Below, piece by piece: positions 53,621-64,000 of a DNA stretch of 64,000 bases. The stretch comes from Cyprinodon diabolis (taxonomy: Eukaryota > Chordata > Actinopteri > Cyprinodontiformes > Cyprinodontidae). The DNA is taken from the NCBI GenBank assembly GCA_030533445.1, contig CM060081.1, positions 21,174,611 through 21,238,610 of the forward strand, read 5' to 3'. The position numbers and the translations under genes were made by a program. The notes beneath the pieces are model-generated. The model made no database searches, was not told where the DNA came from, and worked only from the letters and a program-made list of their open reading frames with translations. Position 1 is the first letter of the stretch. Each line of letters starts with the position of its first letter.

Positions 53621-56600
53621 GCAGCAAACAGCCTGGTTGACAACTAGCTAAGCTAAATAGCTACTTCAGGTGAAAACATGACAGCGCAGTTCTCTGGAGT
53701 CAACTTTAATTGGACTTTGTATTAAAAGCAAACTCAGTTCATCTTTGGGAAAGAATGCAATCAACAGCTACCTTCCCTCTTTCTGCTTTCCTTTTTTTTT
53801 CTTCTTCCTTTGATGCCCTGATTTATGCTTTTTGGTAGCACGATGTCTATCATCCAGATCATTCGATCTGGGCTCACTGAAGTTACACTTGTGACCAGTT
53901 GTTGTTGGAAGGACTAAACATTATGAGCTTCCAAGCAGGGGCTTCCAGAATTGGTTGGGTGGAGTGTGACAAAGATTGTTTTCTCAGTTGATACTATAAA
54001 TATATATTTTAGATAAATAAAAAATGTATTTGAACGACCCAAATCATTCTAAATAAAAAAGTAAGGTTTTGATGGGCCCTGGTTAGTCAGGTCTACTGCC
54101 CAGTTAGGTTGTTTCTGCCTGGTCTTATGTCTCTGTGATGCCCTGAAATTGACAGGTGACCCCTCCAGGGTTTACCCTACCATTCGCACATAGACCTATA
54201 GGCACAAGACAAGCAGTAGATTATTGTTATTTCCAGTAATCATATGCATATTATTTTTGCTCATCTATACTATTTAAGATTATAATTTATGCTCATGCAC
54301 AATATGTAAAATAAAATCATCAACATATACATACCCAGTGTATTTGCAATTTGCAGAATAAAACTGCTTACTTTATTTTGATCCAAAGACACCAAGCAAA
54401 GCAATTTTACCTGCTTTTTTTCATGGCCCTTTTTCATTCGTTTCCCTGTTATCGCTGACTTTTATTGTGAGATCTGCACATTCCTGTGGGAGCACCTCTG
54501 GGCTACACAGCAGACAAGATCCTAGTAAATCTAATGTAAATTCAGACAGACGTTAATGGGCTCAAAGTGCAGAGGGGACCAGAAAGGACCACAAACGGTG
54601 TAAATCTAGGATAATGTCAGTACCTTTTTTATTATTAATATGGCTGTTTTGAACCTCCAGCAACAGTAGAAAAAACTTCTTTACCTTGGATCCTCCAGCT
54701 GCATGAGCTATACAAAGTATTTTGAGCCAAATATATTAACCTGACCTATAGATATTAAAAGACGGACAGTGGTAAAGGGGTGAGTTTAAGATATGTTTCT
54801 GGACTAAGGGTGAAATAATCAGATCTGTTGCCTTAATTAAAATTACATGTTGGGTAATTTAATAATAGAGAGAAGAGAATGATAGGACACATATGGCGTT
54901 AATTCATGTTTTAGATATATGGCACAGAACATTTTAATTGTCAGCCGATCCCAATGAAACTGGTTCTACTGGCCTTCAGCAAACTTGATGTTATAGAGGT
55001 TTGTAGGCGATTGTGTGGGTACTGCAGGCACAAAATACCAATGCATGGTAAGCTTTAGCCCCAGATGGGTCTGTCTTCATAAGGATAAATGGAAGCATAT
55101 AATTAGCTTCTCTTAGCCAGCTGTCTTGCTGTGCAACAGTACTTTCTAAACCTTACAGGTGCATAAATCTTTGTGCAAATGAACACTTTGTCTGGCATCT
55201 CAATAGCTTTAAACCATGGGAAATGTTGGACAAAATATTTTACCTTTTTTTAAAGCTGTGGCTTCCTGTTACTTTAATTCCTGGACATGGTTTGATTGTG
55301 CAGAGGGAGGAGCTCATAAAAACAGCTTTTCAAAGGTGCTGCATATTTACACACAAATATTTGTTGAAGCTTCTGATTTTAAAACATTTTACTTAAAGGC
55401 AGGTCTGCTCCTAAAGTAGATCCACTGAGCAAAAAGCATCTTTGTGCCGGTACAGTTCGCCCACATATAAATGAGGCATATGTGTCTCTAGAGAAAAGCC
55501 CACTCAGATTTATGTGCTTTGGGTAAATTGCAGCCAAAACAAATCAATTTCCCCTTCTCTTATTGGTCTGGTGAAAGCTTATGGTGATTCTGGCACAAAT
55601 ACATCAAGTATTTGTTTTGTTTTGCTGACCTTACAAGAACAGATAGAGTGGAAACCATCCTCTCTATGAGAGTGTGTGCTTGACTGATTAAAATCAATGT
55701 GATCTAGTATTACCTTATGATTTTGTCCTAATGGCTGTCCTGCTTTGAGATTACATAGAGATCATAGTGAATTAGCTACAATGGTAGGTTCACATTTTAT
55801 AAGAACTGAAGCTCAAAATCTGCTCCCACTATGTTTTTATCATTGCATCACTTTTGAATAACCAGTAGAGCTTGGCAATTCAATTTGGGGTCACACTACA
55901 CCTAACCAGAGTAAGATTCTAAGGCTCACACCCCAGGTGTGTTATATGACACACTGTGATCCCAAACACAGCTTATGTAAAGCGAGCCGCTGATTAGTCT
56001 TGTGTAATAAAAACAGGAAGAGATCAATTGTGTCAAAAAGGGCGATGTGACAGGAGGATGTGGACAGATTGTACGCGATGTTAGGTTGGGAGAGAGGTCA
56101 GAGGGCGCATAAACAGGCTGCTGGGTTACATCACTGCCCTGACTAGTTCTCTAGCTAAAAAAAAAGATTCACATAACTCCTTACAAATCAAGTTCAAGTC
56201 AGTCATTTTCAAAAAATTAAAACAGCAAGGAGTTTTTTTTATTTTGCTTAACAGAAACACAGCAATTTTTTGTGCCACATAAAGTATTTACCTTTCCTTG
56301 GTTCAAACATCATGAATGGTGCTTGTTATTCTTTGGAATCATCATGTTCTGATTGGATTTTGTTTTTAATTACTTTGTAAAACATTTTCAATTCTAAGTA
56401 AAAAACAGTTTGTGCTCCAAGACCTTCAGACCCTGCATCCATTGGAATGGTCATGAGGTATTATTGTCTATAAACCAATATTTACTCTGCAGTTGAATGA
56501 TATCATCACTGCTGGTTACTTCCAATTACAATCATTTCTGGACTTTGATCATGGGCTGTAAGAGTGACAGACATCATAGAAGACAAACACAACAGTGTGC

Positions 56601-57060
56601 CCCAGTAAGGGGAACACCAAGTGCCCCTTCATAATCAAAAATATAAAAAAAAAGGTTGCTATCAGTGGAATCTTTACTGTTAAAAAGAAAATTAGTTTAA
56701 TTTATTTTTTAATATGTATCCTATGATCAATTCGTAGAATCAAAGTCTAATGTCCATTGCAGTGGACATCAGGTGTTGCGCAAGTGTATCTAACACTCAT
56801 GCTGTTGCTGTCAGCAAATAAATACAATAATTCCTGTAAACCATGATGTTAAAATGGCAATGGTCAAATGGTAGGACAACAGACCAGATGTCATGGCTTC
56901 CAAATTTTTGGGGCTGAGGTGTGCAGAGGTGGGACAAAAAAAAACGACACAAGTATGCTTATTGTGAGGGATTGCTGTCAAGTCAGAGTCGATGTAATCA
57001 TCTGGTTTTCCTTAGATAGAAATTTGAACCAATCTGATTGTATGATCTGATTAAACTTGC
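53621..57060. other. phactr3 intron 8, unassigned
   Basis: AT-rich. No exon or bounded element was recognised. A palindrome-like CACACCCCAGGTGTGTTATATG at ~55927 is short and isolated. Confidence 0.4.
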
Positions 57061-57122
57061 TCTGTAAAGCACCTTTAGAGGACTTGTGTTGTAAATTGGC
57101 GCTATAGAAATAAAACGAATTG
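57060..57122 (-). repeat. inverted fragment of the 53312 repeat
   Basis: CTCTGTAAAGCACCTTTAGA, then AATTGGCGCTATAGAAATAA and AACGAATTGAA, is the reverse complement of the opening part of the 53312 repeat. Confidence 0.7.
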
Positions 57123-58067
57123 AAGGGAAATTAAATCACACATGAATCGATTGACATGGCTGTGGCAAACGGTTGGTTGGAGTACAGGCTGGATGCCTGA
57201 AGGGCCAACTTTGTGATTGTCTGGTGAGAGTCCATAAAACGGTGGAAGGATATTGCGGGAGACCCAGTATGTCTTCAGAACCGCGCCATGTGCCCTGCAG
57301 ACCAATTCATAGACCAGTTCAGGATGCAAGGGTTGTACCTAAAGTGCAACATGACATGATTGACCACATGCCAAATTATGATGAAAAGAAAGGGGATACT
57401 AGATGAAGAAGGCCACACTGTACAAGAAAAAGTATTGTGACAAATGCAACATCCACCTTAGCTTTGTACCACACTGAAACTGCTTCAATAATGTTGATCG
57501 AAAATTAGCATATATGAAAACATTCCCAGGCCAATGTCTTCTCAAAATTCAAGTTCCAGTTAAATTCCAGATTTCCGTTCATTAGCCTACTATAAAAAAT
57601 AGAGTTAAGTGTTGGAGTTTCTATGAAGGGGCTTAAACAAATTAGCCCCAAATGTTTACTCATTACAACATAGGTTCAGACAAAATAGCTGTTAAACAGA
57701 GAGGCAGCCAATAGGTTTCCTTATTTGAAGAGCTGCAAGAAGAGCTTTAATGCTTAAGCTTCCTATGCACACACCAAACATTTAGGGGAAAATATCCTCA
57801 TCAGAGGACACAAAATATAACTTTAAGCCCTAAATGCAAAATGCTGTTTATGGCGTAAAACTAATCATGAACACACTGACACACCACTGTGGAACTGGTG
57901 GCATTGGGAAACTTTTTCTTTAGCAAAAGCAGGGAACCTGGTCAAATCTTTGAAAATCTGTCCCAGACTCCAAAAGGGTTGACCCTCGGATTTAGATTTA
58001 CCTTTCTGCCCTCTGACCTTTTCCTTCCCTAGACATACAACCAGAGCTACAATGGAATGGTTTAGAT

Positions 58068-58271
58068 CAGGGATACCAGAGTCCAGTCCTGGAGAGCTAC
58101 CATCCTGCACCTGTTGGGTGTGTCTTTTCTCCAGCAGATCTGAATAACTGAAATAGTTAATTAACAGGCCTCTGCTGAGCTGAATGACCTGAATTTAAGG
58201 TATGTAGGAGAAAAGACGCATTTAAATGTTACAGAACGGTAGCTCGTAAGGACTGGAATTAGACACCTCTG
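58068..58271. mobile_element. hAT-like MITE, second copy, ~204 bp
   Basis: CAGGGATACCAGAGTCCAGT, then CCTGGAGAGCTACCATCCTG, on the left and AAGGACTGGAATTAGACACC on the right match the ends of the 11395 MITE with more divergence. Flanks GTTTAGAT and GTTTAAAG may be a decayed 8-bp duplication. Confidence 0.7.
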
Positions 58272-58274
58272 GTT

Positions 58275-61200
58275 TAAAGCATAAGTTTATGCTTTTGGTT
58301 CAAACAAAAGGATAAGTTATTTTGAAGAAAGGACAAAACTTTGCTGAAAGATCAACTGAGACTATTTTCTTTGAAAGTAACATTTATTTTCACGATAGAA
58401 CTTTCTCTTGGTCGGTATGCATTATTGTGAACCTTAAATACATTGATAGAAAGCCAAAACACTGAAGAAAATAAGTCGGAGCTCATGAGTCAAAGCTCAT
58501 TAGAAGAAATGTGGGGGTTGGCTGTGAACGGGCGACTCCTCTGCCTGTATTGACGATGGTTACCAACAATGGACGAGGCCTTTCTTCCAATCTGACCAGA
58601 TGCACTACTTATACCCACACAGGTTTCATCATTCAGGGAATAAACGACGAGGCTGAAGAACAGTTACGATGCAGCAGATTCAATCCAAAGTTGTCTTACT
58701 TTTTTGAAGTATGAATGCAGTAATTTTAAGAGTAAAAACTGGCTCTTCTTTTTTTAAAGTTAGATAAAATGCTAAGCAGCATTTGAGACGTTCCTTTGTT
58801 TAGCAGCCTTAATCATAATTTATCCATCAAATGAAACCATAAAATCTATGAAATTTAAAACGAGCTACAAGGACCCGGAATCTGCTAACCTACTGAAAAA
58901 GACAAACATAGAAAAGTGAATGTCACACATTTCTTCAATGTTACATTGTGTGATAAAGTAAATGCTGTGACTACATAAATACTGATATCCCTAAAAACTG
59001 CTTAACTGAGAAAATGTAACTGCTGTTCTTGCAGGACATAATCTTAATTTTATGCTTGTTTTTATTTAGTTCCGTATTCAAGTGTTTTTTTTTTATGTTT
59101 TAGTTAAATTTATCTTTAAATTTTTTATTTTGTATACTATTAACTAGTAGTATGTAACTTAGCAGCTTAATTATGATGATGTAGAAATGTGTTTAGATGT
59201 CAGTACAATGTTTGCAGATATCACAAAGTCTGTCACTTTGCAATATTTGTAAAAGTCTATGATAAAAATGACACAATATAACAGGAATATATCAAATCAG
59301 AGAAATGTAATAAGTAAAAAAAAATAAACCTAAAACCTCGATGCAGTGATATGATATTATCAGTTTGACACCAAAAATAAGCTTTATGATTCTCCAAAAT
59401 GTTATTTTTTTTTTTTAAACAGGTGGGTTTCTTGCCCAGATAGTGAAAATGAACAGTCGGCAGCATTATCTCTGCCATAAATCTTTGCAGGTCCAGGCTT
59501 TGTGGAAACAAAAACACAACAGAAAATATCTCCTATCAAAATATCTGTTAATCTGATTTTAGTTTGTCATTAGTAATTTGAATGCACCTCACTTGATGAC
59601 CTCTAATCTTCGCCCTTCCCTTAACTCTGAGATTTTAAAAAGATTTCCAGCAATTCTAAATCTGGGATGATCCATAACAGATGGAGGATAAAAGCTTAAA
59701 AAGAGCAACTTTGCTGTCCTCATCTAAGCTTAGCTTTTATCAGCAAACGTTGCTGAAGATGTCATGAAATACTATTTCCTTTTAAATAACTTCTAATGAC
59801 TTTTTATATGCGTTTTTGTTTCTGATGGATTTTTTCACGCACTAACAGTATCCACACTAAAGAGTGCTGATGGCTTTTAACCGATAGCCAGAAATTGGTC
59901 CATTCTAGTTGTTTTCTCTGTGTATCTTCAGGGAGGGAAGTATAGTAGTTTTTTTAAATTGTTTTATTTTTTTCTGAACATTCCACATTGGAAATAATTT
60001 GATGATATTATCTGGGCCATTTTAAATGAACAAGGCTGTAGAATCAGCATTTGCTTTCAGATAATTGGAGCTGTACAGTAGATGTCCCGTAGAGACAGAG
60101 ATAAAGAAAAGGATTATTCAGTAGCAGTGCTGGCAAATCGGTTCTGCCCTCTGATGGACTGCAGGACTGAGGCATTCCCATGAACCCAGTCACTGCTGAG
60201 CAGAGGTAAGGCATGCCATTGTTTTGGGGGATGGCAGCGTGTTTTGTTTGTGTTCCGAGGACATGACGGGTCCCTCCTGGCAGCTCGCAGACCAGCAACA
60301 AAAGCTGCGCTCTAAAACATCTATTCTGCCCCAGAGGTTGCGGTATCTCTGCATGAATCATGCTGATTCTGTCACGTTGAAAGAGCCCAGGCGAGCCATG
60401 TTTGCGGAGGTGGTTGGGACTAATTGTCCTGTACGAGGTTCCTGAAGCAGCAGAGCTGGGGCCTTTGGCAGCACATCTGTTTGTGCATCTTCAGGAACAG
60501 AACAATCTTAGTCACCAGAAGAAGAATGTTCTCTCTCTGTATTGTTTTCAGTACACTGAAAGGCAAACAGGGCATTTGTCTCCTGCTGTTTGCTTGCGGT
60601 TATTGATGTAGAGTTCTGTGAAACAAGCAGCTTCTAGTAATTCGATCGGTTTGCTTATCTAGCTGTGAAGCGGGAGCAGCCATCAGGTTGTAAAAGGAGT
60701 TGTCTTTGAAGATCAGACATGTTATCTTAATAAGACTTACAAATATAAAATCTGCTTTCATATTTCAATTCATTATTAAAAAATGAAATATTTCCAATCA
60801 CGACAGTGTTTAGTTTTACATAGTTGGGTAGACGTAGTGCAGGTCATCTTTACCCTTCAGTTAAAATTCCCCTCCTGCTTCTGTTAAGTGTTCACAGTAT
60901 ACCATTCACACAGAGAAGCTTCTTAGTCCAACCCTTTCCTTTTCCCAGTAGACTATCAGTTAATGTGAAGGAAATTGGTTTTATAGCAGGAATTTTGATG
61001 TCTGAATCTTTATTCAGACTTACCTTTTAATGGCAGTACATTTATTTAGTAGCATGAAAAATACTTATGAAATTACTCATGGCTAAAATATCGCTACCCT
61101 CTAAAATCCATTTTTGAATTTGTTTTTTAAAGTATCTTAACACATAGTGGTTGGGATATAATACTAGGTGACACTGGAACAAAGCCTATCTTTGCAATTG

Positions 61201-61470
61201 TTCTTAAAAAACACAAAAATATTGAAATATTTTGCCAGTAAAGTTGTTTATTGTGGGTTAAACAGTAGGGAAGGGCTCTCCTGATTGGAGGTGTGGCCAT
61301 ACTGTGGGTTGGTTGTTTTAAACTCTGTTTATATAAGAGTTTTAACTTAGCTGTTGTATGCATCTCTACCAGCCTTTGGTTTGGAAAAGCCTTTCTGTTC
61401 TTCCATCACAAACTTGCACTGCTTGCTTTTGCTTACACTTCTAGCAATGACACTCCAAAAAGTAATAAAA
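58275..61470. other. phactr3 intron 8, unassigned
   Basis: AT-rich. Frames of 60-105 codons near 60044-60611 occur on both strands, overlap each other and show no known domain. A moderately GC-rich piece at 60190-60480 is the only deviation in composition. Confidence 0.4.
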
Positions 61471-61479
61471 ATAAGGAGG

Positions 61480-61640
61480 AATTTATGAGAAAGCTCCATT
61501 TGAGCTATTTAGCATGGTGGAGGATTTGTGATGCTGTGGGCCTCCTTCTCTTGCAAAGGACTGAGAACCTTGGTAGAGTGTACTGCATTGTTAACCCTTG
61601 CGGCCTTTCCCATAAAATGAAATAAACTTACTCAAAATCA
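61480..61640 (+). mobile_element. Tc1-like relic, plus strand
   Basis: TAGCATGGTGGAGGATTTGT, then GATGCTGTGGG, is a decayed form of the HGGGS(V/I)M(V/L)WG block of fish Tc1 transposases. Flanks are not resolved. Confidence 0.5.
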
Positions 61641-64000
61641 CTTTTCTGATTTGACGTCTACTATTGTTTCAGTGTTAGATTAGATTGCTACAGTGCAGCG
61701 CCTATAAATGTGCAGGATGCCATGGGTGCAGAATTAAATTTATGTTTCATAACTCGTTTCGACTCAATAAAGAGTACAGCTAGAGTTCTTAGTGTTCTTT
61801 AATTCCTATTGCCTGATAGGAAAGCATGTTACACAACTGAGGAATGTTATCTGACATACTTTCCCTCGCAGTTTTAGTTTTGCATAACTCTGAAAAATCC
61901 GCCTTGGACTTAAACATTCCCGTGAAATACAGGAATTCTGCATACAATCTAAATAAAAGGCAAACCCTTTTTTTAGATTACTGTGAAAACAGTGTGTTAT
62001 TGATGTCCAACATACAAAAAAAATAAAAAACCCCAGATAAACCAAGATTGATTTCATTCCAGTTCCAGTAGTTTGAAGGCAGTCACATTTATTCATATTG
62101 TCCAAAACTGCATAAAATGTAACTTCCAGGCTCTTTATAAAACAGAAAGGTTAGTTCTTTTCTACTTATTCATTATGATTTTTGGTTTGAACTGAGTTCA
62201 GATCATACTGATTTATTTTATTAACACACAGAAATATACATTACTTATAGTCCATTTTAGAAGAGCCCATTTAAAAAGCTGTAGTACTGCAATTTAGTAC
62301 AATCAATCAACATGATCAGATTATAAAAGCCGGTTGGTGAGAACCTTAGGAAGCCCAGCTAAGCTCAACTTTGCTACAATCTTTAACAGATGCTATCTGG
62401 TGGAACAAGTTCATTTAAGTGGTAGCATTTACCCATTCAGTTAAAATAAATATGTTTTACTCCTGACACTGATTTGCTCTTCTCATTTCGGTTGTGATAC
62501 ACAGTTGGCTTGTTGCATCTATTTTCCGCTGCTTTAGTGTGCCGCTCTGCAGCAGAATGCGGAGCAGTGGGCGAGCTCAGTATAGCAGAAGGGAACCCTC
62601 TGGCTCTAAATTTAGCAGTGGAAGTGGTGCATCAGCACCCAGAATCAATGGGCTATTTACGTCACAGCCACCCCCTCACTCCCCTTTTACTGAACTGTCC
62701 CCATCCTGCTTGCAGGGCTCCTCTGGGGACCTGCCTCACTTTTACTGCATTGCTATATATCCTAATATACTTTATGGGTTTTTATGTTAGCCCTCATGTT
62801 TGTGAACTCAGCTGAAGACACTGTTATGGAAATGGGAATTTGTTACTGTAGCAGAGATTTTCTGCAACACAACAGATTCTTAGTGAAGTGGTGAGAGGCC
62901 AGTGATCATCCGTCTAATGTGCAATAAAAAAAATCCCTGATTGTGCTACTTAGCAGGGTCCCTTTATTTCCACTCTGTTACCCGGTATATGCCGTTTGCC
63001 TTTGCAGGAAAGAATGGCCCAATGAGAAGCAAATGACCAGAGCTGGTAAGAGTAATTCACATTAATTTGTTAAAGATTGGATTAATAATGGGTTGTGTCA
63101 TAGATCTAGGTTACCTAACTATAACCATTTATAAGTTAATCTACCTGCTGGTAGATTATTTGCTTTTGAAGCAAAGAAGATATCTGTAAAATTATTTCAT
63201 CAATATCAATATATATTTTGCTTGTATTATTTTCTTACTCTTAGCATGATTTAGTTTTTAATTGGCAGTTTATATCGGCTAATATACACATGATTAAAGA
63301 TACAATTAGCATGTTTTACAGAAAGATGTCTTTAAAACAGCCTTTTTATTTGACCCTTTCCAACTAAAACGTCAATGTCTGATGAGCAGAGCGAACCCAG
63401 CAGTTCAGCACCGATGCCGTTATAAGCCTGTAGCCTATTTTCTTGATCATACTTCAGGTTGGAAGTTCCCATACTGTTCTGCGGATGTGATTTAAAGGAT
63501 GTCCATATTAAGAGTTATACTCAAGATGGATTTTGTGGATGCTAAGAAGCGACCGGCATCCAGCTAAACTCAGACACTGATGGTATCTCCATGTAAGGTG
63601 AAAACATTTTTTGTGAGATGGTCATTATTTGAAAAACTGATGCAGGTGATCCTGCATTCTTATGTGTCTGTAGTGTTTCTGTTCTTCTGACTCCTGAGCC
63701 ATGAACAGCCCGCTGTAAACACTTGCCAGTTGGCCGCAGCCTTATAATTTTCCTTCTACCCACTTATGCTGTTCAGCCAGGAATTTGCTTCTTCCCACTC
63801 ACTTCTGTGTTTTAAAACCATTTCCTTCTTGGGAAGGATGGAATTGGGTGTAAATATGGGTGACAGAAAGGAGTGTAGGTGATTGGAGTCTGTCTCTTGG
63901 CAACCATGACAGCAGCTGATGTGAAGCTGAGGAGGTCCTTCTTATAACCTGCCATGACAATTTAGTCAGCATGAATAGTTCCTGCCATTTCTTTTAATTT
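61641..64000. other. right end of window, unassigned
   Basis: No phactr3 exon was found. A 45-bp segment at 63009-63053 has a good acceptor (TTTGCCTTTGCAG) and donor (GAGCTG/GTAAGAG), but what it would encode does not resemble the family. A Ser/Pro-rich frame of 98 codons at 62494-62790 overlaps a second frame of 101 codons. Neither is recognised. Confidence 0.4.

Noticed and set aside
57173..57406. 77-codon plus-strand frame
   Set aside because: Next to a repeat fragment and without a recognised motif. Probably repeat-derived or chance.
60044..60611. Cluster of overlapping 60-105-codon frames
   Set aside because: They lie on both strands in a modestly GC-richer patch with no domain, splice pattern or repeat of known protein text.
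62494..62815. Ser/Pro-rich frames of 98 and 101 codons
   Set aside because: They overlap in different frames, resemble no PHACTR3 segment and have no clear splice partners. Left unassigned.
63009..63053. Exon-like 45-bp segment with good acceptor and donor
   Set aside because: The encoded residues (EWPNEKQMTRA-like) do not fit the expected RPEL exon of phactr3, and short acceptor-donor pairs occur by chance in long introns.

Overview
The window is vertebrate nuclear DNA, most likely from a teleost fish. It has short exons with GT-AG junctions separated by long AT-rich introns. It is dense in fish-type repeats: hAT, Tc1/mariner, PIF/Harbinger-like and TTAA-flanked DNA elements, a degraded non-LTR retrotransposon and tRNA-derived SINEs. 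There is no operon structure, no bacterial gene, no CRISPR array and no rRNA gene. Nearly all long open frames are chance frames or transposon remnants.

Two host genes are supported, and they diverge from each other. On the minus strand, exons 1-3 (about 4251 down to 1868) encode the N-terminal part of acyl-CoA thioesterase 8 (acot8). Its remaining exons are not visible and probably lie beyond the left edge. On the plus strand, eight exons (8173 to 50594) encode the first ~431 residues of phosphatase and actin regulator 3 (phactr3, scapinin). All junctions agree in phase. The last two expected RPEL repeats and the PP1-binding C-terminus were not found and probably lie beyond the right edge. 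The two start codons are ~3.9 kb apart, and a CpG-rich patch lies just upstream of the phactr3 start.

Layout: 1-1867, acot8 intron with a broken integrase-type DNA transposon at 470-1311; 1868-4251, acot8 exons with a dead LINE in intron 1; 4252-8172, intergenic; 8173-8302, phactr3 exon 1; 8303-43454, a 35-kb intron 1 full of transposons, including a near-complete Tc1/mariner element at 20514-21734 with one in-frame stop, hAT insertions with perfect 8-bp target duplications at 25387, 34791 and 37606, and two GC-rich stretches that may be alternative first exons; 43455-50594, phactr3 exons 2-8; 50595-64000, intron 8 and whatever follows, with repeats only.

acot8 (peroxisomal lipid metabolism) and phactr3 (nuclear and cytoskeletal PP1/actin regulation) are neighbours without any evident functional link. 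I see no new multi-gene system. The points most worth a second look are the foldback structure inside a dated hAT insertion, a single-stop Tc1 copy, a triple NAG acceptor and degenerate first RPEL in phactr3, and the candidate alternative promoters in intron 1.
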